Of a stretch of DNA of 64,000 bases, positions 41,928 through 49,999 are shown piece by piece; position 1 is the first letter of the stretch, and every line of letters begins with the position of its first letter. This DNA comes from Pseudomonadota bacterium (GTDB lineage Bacteria > Pseudomonadota > Gammaproteobacteria > Burkholderiales > Burkholderiaceae_C). The notes under the pieces are model-generated. The model was given only the letters and a program-made list of their open reading frames with translations, had not been told where the DNA came from and did not search any database. The stretch lies in the NCBI GenBank assembly GCA_021816585.1, contig JAKAXL010000006.1, positions 44,539 through 108,538 of the forward strand, read 5' to 3'. The position numbers and the translations under genes are program-made.

Positions 41928-43025
41928 ATGAACGTCACCGACTACGCCCTGGGACATCTGGGCGAACGCGGCTTCGTGGCCGACGCCGCGCAGCGCGCGG
42001 CGATCGAGCGCCTGCAGCTCGCCTACGACGAATGGGTGGCCTACAAGTCGAGGCGCTCCAGCGCCGTGCGCCGGCTGCTGGTGCATCCGGAGCTTCCACG
42101 CGGCGTCTACATGTGGGGAGGCGTGGGGCGCGGCAAGAGCTTCCTGATGGATGCCTTCTACGCCACCGTCCCGGTGGTGCGCAAGACGCGGCTGCACTTC
42201 CACGAGTTCATGCGCGAGGTGCAGCGCGAACTCGCCGGGCTGCAGGGCACGCCGAACCCGCTGCAGGAACTGTCCCGGCGCATCGCCCGCAGGTTCCGGC
42301 TGATCTGCTTCGACGAGTTCCACATCAGCGACGTCACCGACGCGATGATCCTGGACCGCCTGCTGCAGAGTCTGTTCGACGACGGCGTGGTGCTGATGGC
42401 GACGAGCAACTTCCACCCCGACGAGCTCTACCCCGACGGCCTGCATCGCGACCGCATCCTGCCGGCCATCGAGCGCATCAAGCAGCATCTCGACCTGATC
42501 CGCGTCGATGCCGGGATCGATTACCGGCAGCAGGCACTGCGCGCCATGACCCTGTACCACCAGCCGCTGGACGAGCGCGCGGAGGCGGCGATGCGCGCCA
42601 GCTTCGATCGCCTCGCCGAGGGTTCCGACGAGAACCCGGAGCTGTACATCGAGCAGCGCAGCGTGCGCGCGCTGCGCCGCGCCGGCGGTGTCGTGTGGTT
42701 CGATTTCCAGTCGCTGTGCAACACGCCGCGCTCGCAGAACGACTACCTGGAGTTGAGCACGCGCTTTCACACCGTGCTGCTCAGCGGGGTGCCGCGCATG
42801 GGGCCGGAGCTGGCCACCGCGGCGCGCCGCTTCACGCTGCTGGTCGACGTGCTGTACGACCGCGGCGTCAAGCTCGTCGTGTCGGCCGAGGTCGAGCCGC
42901 AGGCGCTGTATGCTGCGGGACCGCTGGCGCACGAGTTCGAGCGCACCGTGTCGCGCCTGCTCGAAATGCAGACGCCGGCCTACCTGGAGCGCGCGCGCCG
43001 CGTCGTAGACACCGCCCTGACCTGA
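41928..43025 (+). CDS. zapE: Cell division AFG1-like ATPase ZapE
   Basis: ZapE is an AAA-type ATPase linked to the Z-ring at constriction; its mitochondrial relative is AFG1/LACE1. The protein has 365 residues with Walker A GGVGRGKS (64-71), Walker B LICFDEFHISD and sensor segment LMATSNFHPDELYPDGLHR. The FYATVPVVRKTRLHFHEFM region is diagnostic for the family. It follows lpd by 58 bases and its stop overlaps the ATG of the next gene by one base. Placement after the suc operon is usual in Burkholderiales. Confidence 0.94.
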   Translation: MNVTDYALGHLGERGFVADAAQRAAIERLQLAYDEWVAYKSRRSSAVRRLLVHPELPRGVYMWGGVGRGKSFLMDAFYATVPVVRKTRLHFHEFMREVQRELAGLQGTPNPLQELSRRIARRFRLICFDEFHISDVTDAMILDRLLQSLFDDGVVLMATSNFHPDELYPDGLHRDRILPAIERIKQHLDLIRVDAGIDYRQQALRAMTLYHQPLDERAEAAMRASFDRLAEGSDENPELYIEQRSVRALRRAGGVVWFDFQSLCNTPRSQNDYLELSTRFHTVLLSGVPRMGPELATAARRFTLLVDVLYDRGVKLVVSAEVEPQALYAAGPLAHEFERTVSRLLEMQTPAYLERARRVVDTALT

Positions 43026-43798
43026 TGAAGTCCTCCGCATCCGCGACACGCCGAGCGCGCGCCGGCTGGCCGCACGCGTCCGCGCTGGCGCTGCTCGCCG
43101 CGCTGTCGCTGGGCGTGGCGCTGCCCGCGCCGTGCGCGGCGGCGGGGCAGCCGCTTGCCGCGGCGTCCGGCGCGGCGGCCGCACAGGAATCGGCGTTGCG
43201 CGTGTCGCCCGCGGCCCGCGCAGCCGAGCGTCGCCGCCTGGATGTGCAGCGCAGCGTCCTGGAGCGTGACTACGCCGGGCAGCGCGCGGCCTGCATGAAG
43301 CGTTTTTTCGTGTTCGATTGCCTGGATGCCGCGGCCCGGCGCCAGCGCGACGCGCTGCGCGCGTTGCGCGCGCGCCGCCAGCACGTCGACCTGCTGGGGC
43401 GCGAACAGCGCGCGACGCAGGAGCTCGAAAGCGTGGGGCAGCGCATGGCGCAGCACGCGCCGGTCGACGCGACCCGGCAGCGCGAGCTGCGCGCCCGGCG
43501 CGAGGCCGACGCACGACGCGCGCAACGGCAGCGCGCGGGCGCGGCCTCGACGCCCGCGGCCGCGGCCGCGGCGCAGGGAGTGCCGGCGTTGCCGCGTCGC
43601 GACGCCGCGCCGCCGGCCGGCGGCCCCGCGCTGGCACCGGAGCCGGCCTCCCAGGCGCGTGCCGCGCGCGAGCAGCGCCGGCAGCGGGAAATCGAGTACC
43701 AGGACCTGCGCGAGCGGGTTCGCGCGCAGCAGCGCAATCCACCTGCGCCGCCGCTGCCCGTGCCCCCGGCCTCCGGGCCGCTGCAATTGCCGCGCTGA
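43025..43798 (+). CDS. Secreted Arg/Ala-rich protein of unknown function
   Basis: This 257-residue protein has a signal peptide (hydrophobic core about 19-37, likely cleavage near 40). Next come an Arg-rich, probably helical segment with two cysteines in ACMKRFFVFDCLDAA (C90, C99), a long charged helix that could form a coiled coil, and an Ala/Pro tail. The C-x8-C motif followed by RRQRDALRALRARR resembles a short conserved block I associate with unnamed betaproteobacterial exported proteins, but I cannot name a family. The ATG overlaps the zapE stop (TGATG), so the two are coupled. No function is assigned. Confidence 0.8.
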   Translation: MKSSASATRRARAGWPHASALALLAALSLGVALPAPCAAAGQPLAAASGAAAAQESALRVSPAARAAERRRLDVQRSVLERDYAGQRAACMKRFFVFDCLDAAARRQRDALRALRARRQHVDLLGREQRATQELESVGQRMAQHAPVDATRQRELRARREADARRAQRQRAGAASTPAAAAAAQGVPALPRRDAAPPAGGPALAPEPASQARAAREQRRQREIEYQDLRERVRAQQRNPPAPPLPVPPASGPLQLPR

Positions 43799-43815
43799 GC
43801 CGCGGTGCCGCCGGA

Positions 43816-44664
43816 TCAGCGCTTGCGCGGCTTGCCGGCGGCGGGCATGTCGTCCCAGTCGGGGAACTCGATCCTCGGCGGGGCCGGCGGCGGCGGCGGT
43901 GGCGCCGCGGCGCCGATCTTGAGAATCGCCAGCGACAGGTTGTCGCCGCGCCCGCCGGCACGCTGGCGCGCGCGCTTGATCAGGGCCTCGCAGGCTTCGC
44001 GGGGCTCCAGCGCGTCCAGTGTGGCACCCAGCTCGCTGTCGACGAAGTAATGCCAGACGCCGTCGGTGCACAGCAGCAGCGTGTCGCCGGCCTGCAGTTG
44101 CAGGGCCTCGCTGCCCATCGGCGGGTTCTCGGGCGTGCCCAGGCTGGCGGTCAGCACGTTGCTCATCGGGTGGTTGCGCGCCATGTTCTCCGACAGCTCG
44201 CCCCCGTCGACCAGGTCCTGCACGTAGGAATGGTCGCGTGTGCGGCGCTGCAACTCGCCGCCGCGGAACAGGTGGATGCGCGTATCCCCGACATGGACCC
44301 ACCAGCAGCTGCCGTCGCCGTGCAACAACGCGCAGGCGATGGTCGAATGCGGCTCCTGCTCCGCCGAAATCGCGGTGAGGCGAATCATTGTGTGTGCTTC
44401 CTGCAGGATGGTCTGCAGAAGCGCATCCGGATTGTCGGTTCCAGGCAAGTAACGCTCGAACAACTGCGAAGCCGTGATCATCACCTGGTCGGCTGCCATG
44501 CGCCCGCCGCTGCGCCCGCCCATGCCGTCGGCCACGACGGCCAGCAAGGTCCCCTTGACGCGCGGATGGGCGAAAACCTCCACGCGATCCTGCTGGTACT
44601 CGCGGTCCCCGCGGTGGGTGCCGATGGCGGCCTGCAATTGCAGGCGCGTGCGTGCTGGCTTCAT
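43816..44664 (-). CDS. PP2C-type serine/threonine protein phosphatase
   Basis: The 282-residue cytosolic PPM/PP2C phosphatase keeps the metal-binding and catalytic motifs: THRGDREYQQDR with early acidic residues, VADGMGGRSGG (D46), VGDTRIHLF, CTDGVW and the final RGDNLSLAIL. A Pro run and an acidic tail (PPRIEFPDWDD) end the protein. Such enzymes usually reverse a Hanks-type kinase, but no kinase, FHA protein or type VI genes lie nearby, so its target is unknown. It is transcribed alone, divergent from the helicase gene. Confidence 0.92.
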   Translation of the reverse strand: MKPARTRLQLQAAIGTHRGDREYQQDRVEVFAHPRVKGTLLAVVADGMGGRSGGRMAADQVMITASQLFERYLPGTDNPDALLQTILQEAHTMIRLTAISAEQEPHSTIACALLHGDGSCWWVHVGDTRIHLFRGGELQRRTRDHSYVQDLVDGGELSENMARNHPMSNVLTASLGTPENPPMGSEALQLQAGDTLLLCTDGVWHYFVDSELGATLDALEPREACEALIKRARQRAGGRGDNLSLAILKIGAAAPPPPPPAPPRIEFPDWDDMPAAGKPRKR

Positions 44665-44683
44665 GAACTGAGCGATGGATCCT

Positions 44684-44689
44684 TACAAT
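44684..44689 (+). promoter_or_regulatory. Possible -10 box of the helicase gene
   Basis: TACAAT at 44684-44689 fits a -10 element; the -35 (TTCATG, 18 bases upstream) is weak. It overlaps the ATG at 44688, which argues against that ATG being the helicase start. Confidence 0.35.
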
Positions 44690-44927
44690 GCCGGCACGTC
44701 GCGCCGTGCGGCAGGCGCCGGCACCCTGCCGGGAAGGCTTGCGCGCGTCGCGACGCAAGCGCAACGCCAGTCCGCCTGCGCGTTTCCAGCAGCCGCAGCG
44801 CGCGCCATCGCGCCTCGATGCGACACCTGACACCGGCCCACGAGCCGCACGAGCCCGTTTGAACCCGTCCGAGCAAGACGTACGGCATTGTAGGCACGCG
44901 CAGACCGACTGCGCCGGGCAGCCGGCC

Positions 44928-46922
44928 GTGCCCGACCCGCTGTGGGGCGCGCAGGGGCTGCTCGCGCAGGCGCTGGCCGGCTGGCGCGAGCGCCCCGGGC
45001 AGCGCGCGCTGGCGGCTGCCGTGCAGCAGACCATCGAGCAGCGCGGCATCTTGCTGGCGGAGGCCGGCACCGGGACCGGCAAGACCCTGGCCTACCTGGT
45101 GCCCGCGTTGCTGCACGGCGAGCGCGTGGTGGTCTCGACGGCCACCCGCGCGCTGCAGGACCAGCTGTTCCGCAAGGACCTGCCGCTGGCCTGCCAGGCC
45201 CTGGGCCTGCAGGTGCGCAGCACCGTGCTGAAGGGGCGCGCCAACTACGTCTGCCACCACCGCTTGCGGCGCACCATGGGCGAGGGCCTGCTCGACAGCC
45301 GGCGCGCGGTGCAGCAGCTGCGCGAGGTGGCGCGCTTCGCCGCCGCCTCGCCCGATGGCGACCTGTCGGGGCTGCCCGGGCTGGACGAGAACTCGGCGGT
45401 GCTGCCGCTGGTCACGTCGACCCGCGACAACTGCCTGGGCTCGGAATGCCCCGATTTCCGGCAGTGCTTCGTGATGAAGGCGCGGCGCGAGGCGCTGGCC
45501 GCCGACGTCGTGGTGGTCAACCACCATCTGTTCTTCGCCGACCTCGCGCTGCGCGGGGACGGCGTGGCCGAGCTGCTGCCGGCCGCGACCACCGTGGTGC
45601 TCGACGAGGCCCACCAGCTGGCCGACATCGGCGCGCAGTTCCTCGGCAGCGCGGTGGGCACCGCGCAGGCCCAGGAACTGGCGCGCGATGCGCAGGCCTG
45701 CGGGCTGCAGCACGCGCGCGGGCTGGCCGACTGGCCGCTGCTCGCCGCCGCGCTGCTGAAGGCGGCGCGCGACCTGCGGCTGTGCGCCGGAGCCGGCGCG
45801 CAGCGCCTGGACTGGGCGCAGGCACAGGCGCTTGCCGGCTGGAGCGAGGCGCTGCGTACATGGCGCGAGCGCCTCGAGCAACTGCTTGCGGCCGTGTGCC
45901 ACGTCGAGGAGGCGGCGCCTGAATTCACGCGCCTCGCCGAGCGCTGCCGCGAGCAGCAGCGCCTGCTCGCGACCTGGCAGCTCGGCCCCGACGACGCCGC
46001 CGAGGCGGCCGGCGCGGCCGACAGCGTGCGCTGGCTGGAGGTCGGTTCGCATCACCTGCGGCTGTTGTCGACGCCGCTGGGAATCGGGCCGGCCTTCGCG
46101 GCACTGCTGGCCGAGCGTGCGCAGGCCTGGGTGCTGACGTCGGCCACGCTGAGCGTCGACGGCAGCTTTCGCTATGCGCGCGCACGCCTGGGGCTGGGCG
46201 ACAGCAGCCCCGCGCTGCAGCCGCAGCACGACGGCGATGCGCCCCGCCTGCGCGAGTTGCGCCTGCCGAGCCCCTTCGATTACGCGCGGCAGACCCGCTT
46301 GCTGGTGCCGCGGCGCGGCTTTCGTCCCGGCGACTCCGAGCATGCGCTGCGCGTGGCCGAGCTCGCGGCGCGGCTGATCGAGGTCAATCCGGGAGGCAGC
46401 TTCGTGCTGACGACCACGCTGCGCGCGATGGCGCGCATTGCCGCGCGCCTGCGCGAACTGCTGCCGCCGGGGCGCGCCGTGCTGGAGCAGTCCAGCGAAC
46501 CCAAGTCGGTGCTGCTGCGCCGCTTCGCCGCCGATGCGCGCGCGGTCCTGGTGGGCAGCCACAGCTTCTGGGAAGGCGTGGACTTTCCCGGCGAGCAGCT
46601 GACGCTGGTGGTGATCGACAAGCTGCCCTTCGCACCGCCCGACGACCCGATGGTGGCGGCGCGCCTGGCCCGCCTGGAGGCGGCCGGGCGCAGCGGTTTC
46701 ATGGACTATTCGCTGCCGCAGGCCGCGCTGGCGCTGCAACAGGGCGCCGGCCGCCTGGTGCGCGGTGAAGGCGACTGGGGGGTGCTCGCGGTGTGCGACC
46801 AGCGCCTGGTCGCGACCGGCTGGGGCCGGCGGCTGCTGGGTTCGCTGCCGCCGTTCACGCCGGTCGAGTCGCCCGAGCAGGCCGAGCAGTTCCTGCGCGA
46901 GCACGCGCGCGCGCCGGACTGA
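44928..46922 (+). CDS. DinG/YoaA-type iron-sulfur DNA helicase
   Basis: This XPD-like 5'-3' helicase has 664 residues from the GTG at 44928. Walker A is AEAGTGTGKT (K52) and the DEAH box is VVLDEAHQ. Four cysteines, C109, C169, C174 and C180, have the C-x59-C-x4-C-x5-C spacing of the DinG 4Fe-4S cluster. The C-terminal half shows GSHSFWEGVDFPGE and QGAGRLVRGEGDWG. Family members start about 45 residues before Walker A, which favours GTG 44928; TTG 44859 or ATG 44688 would add low-complexity Arg-rich sequence, and the last overlaps a -10-like box. Roles in R-loop or replication-fork repair are inferred from the family. Confidence 0.9.
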   Translation: MPDPLWGAQGLLAQALAGWRERPGQRALAAAVQQTIEQRGILLAEAGTGTGKTLAYLVPALLHGERVVVSTATRALQDQLFRKDLPLACQALGLQVRSTVLKGRANYVCHHRLRRTMGEGLLDSRRAVQQLREVARFAAASPDGDLSGLPGLDENSAVLPLVTSTRDNCLGSECPDFRQCFVMKARREALAADVVVVNHHLFFADLALRGDGVAELLPAATTVVLDEAHQLADIGAQFLGSAVGTAQAQELARDAQACGLQHARGLADWPLLAAALLKAARDLRLCAGAGAQRLDWAQAQALAGWSEALRTWRERLEQLLAAVCHVEEAAPEFTRLAERCREQQRLLATWQLGPDDAAEAAGAADSVRWLEVGSHHLRLLSTPLGIGPAFAALLAERAQAWVLTSATLSVDGSFRYARARLGLGDSSPALQPQHDGDAPRLRELRLPSPFDYARQTRLLVPRRGFRPGDSEHALRVAELAARLIEVNPGGSFVLTTTLRAMARIAARLRELLPPGRAVLEQSSEPKSVLLRRFAADARAVLVGSHSFWEGVDFPGEQLTLVVIDKLPFAPPDDPMVAARLARLEAAGRSGFMDYSLPQAALALQQGAGRLVRGEGDWGVLAVCDQRLVATGWGRRLLGSLPPFTPVESPEQAEQFLREHARAPD

Positions 46923-46957
46923 TCGCGCCGGCCGAGGCGTCGTTCAGGCGCCGCGCA

Positions 46958-47788
46958 TCACCACAGGCTCCACCACGGCGTGCGATGCTGCGGCAGCTTG
47001 CCGTCGAGGTAGGGGCTGTCGGGGTAGTTCAGGCGCAGCACGCGCTGCGTGTCGTCGCGCAGCTGGGTCAGCCCGAGCTTGTCGTAGCTGTCCATCAGCA
47101 CCCCCAGCGCCAGCTGCGTGGCCGGGGTGTCCGGATAATCGCGAAGGGTCTCCTGCGCGCGGTCGGCGGCGGCGACGTAGGCGCCGCGGTGGTAGTAGAA
47201 CAGCGCCACGTGCGAGTCGTACTCGCCCAGCGAGTTCACGATGAAGCGCATGCGCTCACGCGCATCGGCCGCGTACTTGCTGTGCGGAAAGCGGGTCACC
47301 AGTTCGCGGAAGGCCTCGAAGGACTCCTTGGCACCGCGCTGGTCGCGCTCGTACTGCGCCTGGTCGGCGATGGCCGAGAACACCGTCTGGTTCTTGTAGA
47401 AGTTGATCAGGCCTTTCAGGTACAGCACGTAATCCACCGCGGGATTGTTCGGGTAGATCTTCAGGAAGCGGTTGCACGCGGCCAGCGCCTGCGCCCGCTC
47501 GTCCTGCTTGTAGTAGCCGTAGGCGACTTCCATCAGTGCCTGTTGCGCCAGCACCCCGTAGGGGTAGCGCGATTCGAGCTTCTCGAAGTACTTGGTCGCG
47601 GTGTCGTAGGCGCCGGCGCTCATTTCGTCGTTCGCCTCGCGGTACAGCTTGGCCGCCGACCAGGTGGCGGTGATGTCGGTGTTGCCGGTGGACGCGCAGG
47701 CGCCGAGCCCCAGCACGCTCGACGCGAGCAGCAGGCGCAACAGCCAGCGCGAGCAATGCGCGCCGGTACGGGAGAAGGTGCGATTCAC
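46958..47788 (-). CDS. bamD: Outer membrane assembly lipoprotein BamD
   Basis: BamD is the essential TPR lipoprotein of the beta-barrel assembly machine. From GTG 47788 the precursor is 276 residues with a signal peptide and lipobox LGAC (C31). Five TPR-like helical repeats follow: LYREANDEMSAGAYDTATKYFEKLESRYP, YYKQDERAQALAACNRFLKIYPNNP and so on. The GTG is chosen because it gives a normal signal peptide and sits 34 bases after a perfect TATAAT box. It diverges from rluD, a pairing widely conserved in proteobacteria. Confidence 0.95.
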   Translation of the reverse strand: MNRTFSRTGAHCSRWLLRLLLASSVLGLGACASTGNTDITATWSAAKLYREANDEMSAGAYDTATKYFEKLESRYPYGVLAQQALMEVAYGYYKQDERAQALAACNRFLKIYPNNPAVDYVLYLKGLINFYKNQTVFSAIADQAQYERDQRGAKESFEAFRELVTRFPHSKYAADARERMRFIVNSLGEYDSHVALFYYHRGAYVAAADRAQETLRDYPDTPATQLALGVLMDSYDKLGLTQLRDDTQRVLRLNYPDSPYLDGKLPQHRTPWWSLW

Positions 47789-47821
47789 GACGGGACTCGA
47801 GGTAGTGGCGCCAGAGCGGGG

Positions 47822-47827
47822 ATTATA
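47822..47827 (-). promoter_or_regulatory. bamD -10 box
   Basis: The minus strand reads a perfect TATAAT, placing the start of transcription about 27 bases before the bamD GTG. No clear -35 hexamer is found at 16-18 bases upstream. Confidence 0.5.
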
Positions 47828-47903
47828 GGAAGCCCCCCGCGGCCGGCGCGGTCGTGGCCCCATGGCACGGTGCATCGCGGCAGGCCTGCACTATGCTGGC
47901 GCG

Positions 47904-48986
47904 ATGCAGCTTCCCGACCCCCGGGCCGACGCGGGCCTCGCACCGGCCGACATCCTGCCCGAAGCCGACGATGCTCCCGAGCCGGGCGGCGCCGAGCCGC
48001 AGCTGTTGCACGGCGAGGTGCCGGCCGACGCCGCCGGCGAACGCCTGGACAAGGTGCTGGCGCGCGTGTTCGCGCAGTTCTCGCGCAGCCGCCTGCGCGC
48101 GTGGTGCGAGGGCGGGCTGGTCAGCATGTCCGGCAGCGTGGCCGCGCCGCGCACCAAGGCACGCGCCGGTGCACGGCTGCAGCTGCAGGTGCCCGTCGAT
48201 CCGGAGGCCTCCAGCTTCGCCGCCGAGCCGGTGCCGCTGCAGGTCGTGTGGAGCGACGCCGACCTCGCGGTGATCGACAAGCCGGCCGGCCTGGTGGTGC
48301 ACCCGGCCGCGGGCAACTGGAGCGGCACGTTGCTCAACGGCCTGCTGGCGCGCTTCCCGGATGCGGCGGCGCTGCCGCGCGCCGGAATCGTCCATCGACT
48401 CGACAAGGACACCAGCGGCCTGCTGGTGGTGGCGCGCAGCCTGGAGGCCCAGACCGAACTCGTGCGCCAGTTGCAGGCGCGCAGCATCAGCCGCCAGTAC
48501 CTCGCTCTGGCATGGGGCGAGCTGGCGGCGCCGCTGTGGGTGGACGCGCCGATCGCCCGCCATCCGCGCGATCGCCTGCGCATGGCGGTGGTGCCCGGCG
48601 GCAAGCCGGCGCGCACCCAGCTTCGCAGCCTGGGCTGTTGCCGCGGAGACTTCGGCGTGGTCAGCGCGCTGCGCTGCGTGCTGGAGAGCGGGCGCACGCA
48701 CCAGATCCGCGTGCATGCGCAGCACGCCGGCTTGCCGCTGCTGGGCGACGCGCTGTATGGGCGCCGCGGCGCGCCGCGCCTGAGCCTGCAGCGCCAGGCA
48801 CTGCACGCCGCGCTGCTGCGGCTGCGCCACCCGCGCAGCGGGCAGTGGATGCAATGGGTCTCCCCGGTGGCGCAGGACATCGCCGCGCAATGGCGCGAAC
48901 TCGGCGGCGATCCCGCACTGCTGGACTGCAGCGCCTGGGGTCCGCTGGCGGACGAGGCCGGCGCCGCGGGGAGCGCGGCGCGATGA
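47904..48986 (+). CDS. rluD: 23S rRNA pseudouridine synthase RluD
   Basis: RluD makes pseudouridines in helix 69 of 23S rRNA. From ATG 47904 it has 360 residues: an S4 RNA-binding domain (about 45-105, GERLDKVLARVF) and the RluA-type catalytic domain with D167 in GIVHRLDKDTSGL, plus SGRTHQIRVH near the C-terminus. A further in-frame ATG at 47862 would lie upstream of a CACTAT box and is less likely. The stop overlaps pgeF as ATGA. The divergent bamD-rluD pair and the following pgeF match the usual order, which separates RluD from RluA/RluC. Confidence 0.93.
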   Translation: MQLPDPRADAGLAPADILPEADDAPEPGGAEPQLLHGEVPADAAGERLDKVLARVFAQFSRSRLRAWCEGGLVSMSGSVAAPRTKARAGARLQLQVPVDPEASSFAAEPVPLQVVWSDADLAVIDKPAGLVVHPAAGNWSGTLLNGLLARFPDAAALPRAGIVHRLDKDTSGLLVVARSLEAQTELVRQLQARSISRQYLALAWGELAAPLWVDAPIARHPRDRLRMAVVPGGKPARTQLRSLGCCRGDFGVVSALRCVLESGRTHQIRVHAQHAGLPLLGDALYGRRGAPRLSLQRQALHAALLRLRHPRSGQWMQWVSPVAQDIAAQWRELGGDPALLDCSAWGPLADEAGAAGSAAR

Positions 48987-49798
48987 GCCCTCGCCAGTCC
49001 TGGCCTGCCTCGTGGACGGCCGTGCGGTGGCCCGGCAATCCGCGCGTGCATGGCGTGTTCACCAGTCGCGACGGCGGCCTCAGCCGCGGCTCCTGGGCGG
49101 CGGGCGATGGTCGCGGCGGCATGAACCTGGCTACGCATGTCGGCGACGATGCGGCGACGGTGCTGCGCAACCGCGAGCTGCTCGCGCGGCATCTGGGCGG
49201 AGTGCGCGTGGCCTGGCTGGAACAGGTGCACGGCGCCGGGCTCGCCGACCTCGACGCCTGGCACGAAGGCTTCGTGCCGCAGGCCGATGCGGCGGTGGTC
49301 ACGCGCGCCGGGCTGGCCGCCTGCGTGCTGGTGGCCGACTGCCTGCCGGTGTTGTTCGCCGCTCCCGACGGGCGTGGCGTGGCGGCCGCGCACGCCGGCT
49401 GGCGCGGGCTCGCCGCCGGCGTGCTGGAGCGTACCGCGCAGGCGCTGGCGCAGCGCACCGCGTGCCCCGCGTCGCGGTTGCGCGCCTGGCTCGGCCCGGC
49501 GATCGGCCCCGCGAGTTTCGAGGTCGGGGCGGAGGTGCGCGAGGCCTTCGTCGCGCACGACGGCCTGGCGCAGCGCTGCTTCGCGCCCGGCCGGCGCGAA
49601 GGCAAGTGGATGGCCGACCTGTTCGAGCTGGCGCGCATGCGTCTGGTCGGCGCCGGCCTTTCGTCCGAGTCCATCCTGGGAGGAGGGATCTGCACGGTCG
49701 CCCACCCCGGGCTTTATTACAGTTACCGACGCGACGGCATCAGCGGCCGGCAGGCCGGCCTGATCTGGCTCGGTGCCGACGGCGGGCAGGCGCGTTGA
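48983..49798 (+). CDS. pgeF: Peptidoglycan editing factor / purine nucleoside phosphorylase (laccase-domain, YfiH type)
   Basis: The 271-residue DUF152 (YfiH) protein has WLEQVHGAGL, the ADCLPVLFA segment and AAAHAGWRGLAAGVL, which hold the zinc-binding His and Cys of the family, and ends with the YYSYRRDG motif. Family members are reported as purine nucleoside phosphorylases, and in Escherichia coli the protein edits UDP-MurNAc-peptides carrying L-serine; which role applies here is not visible in the sequence. It is coupled to rluD by an ATGA overlap. The TTGACA box of the pha promoter overlaps its stop codon. Confidence 0.9.
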   Translation: MSPRQSWPASWTAVRWPGNPRVHGVFTSRDGGLSRGSWAAGDGRGGMNLATHVGDDAATVLRNRELLARHLGGVRVAWLEQVHGAGLADLDAWHEGFVPQADAAVVTRAGLAACVLVADCLPVLFAAPDGRGVAAAHAGWRGLAAGVLERTAQALAQRTACPASRLRAWLGPAIGPASFEVGAEVREAFVAHDGLAQRCFAPGRREGKWMADLFELARMRLVGAGLSSESILGGGICTVAHPGLYYSYRRDGISGRQAGLIWLGADGGQAR

Positions 49799-49823
49799 CA
49801 CCCGCGGGGCTTTGTTCAAGAAT
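49795..49823 (+). promoter_or_regulatory. Predicted phaCAB promoter
   Basis: A consensus TTGACA at 49795-49800 and AAGAAT at 49818-49823 are separated by 17 bases. This resembles the phaC promoter known from Cupriavidus necator (TTGACA / AACAAT). The -35 overlaps the pgeF stop codon, and the leader would be about 170 bases. Confidence 0.7.
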
Positions 49824-49880
49824 GGTTTGAAGCTTGTGCATCGCGGCCAATACCAGGCTACGAATTTCACGAATATCGGC

Positions 49881-49894
49881 CACTGCTTGCAGTG
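49881..49894. promoter_or_regulatory. PhaR-like operator upstream of phaC
   Basis: CACTGC-TT-GCAGTG is a perfect six-base inverted repeat in the phaC leader, 50 bases beyond the predicted transcription start. It contains CTGC and GCAG half-sites like those I recall for PhaR repressors (CTGC-N3/4-GCAG), though with a two-base spacer. A phaR gene lies 4 kb downstream. Confidence 0.5.
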
Positions 49895-49999
49895 AAAGGT
49901 TCCGGAATCTGCGAAAGCGGCATCGCATCCGGTTTGCAGCGACATATTCATTTTCCCGAGGATCCGCCGCGCGGCGTCCGCGGTGTCTCGATTCCCTCC

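Noticed and set aside
44688..44927. N-terminal extension of the DinG-like helicase to ATG 44688
   Set aside because: The extra residues are Arg-rich and unlike the family, and the ATG sits inside a TACAAT box; GTG 44928 gives the usual distance to Walker A.
49892..49999. Longer phaC starting at ATG 49892
   Set aside because: The added 36 residues do not resemble PhaC and would place the start next to the operator-like palindrome. ATG 50000 begins a PhaC-like N-terminus.
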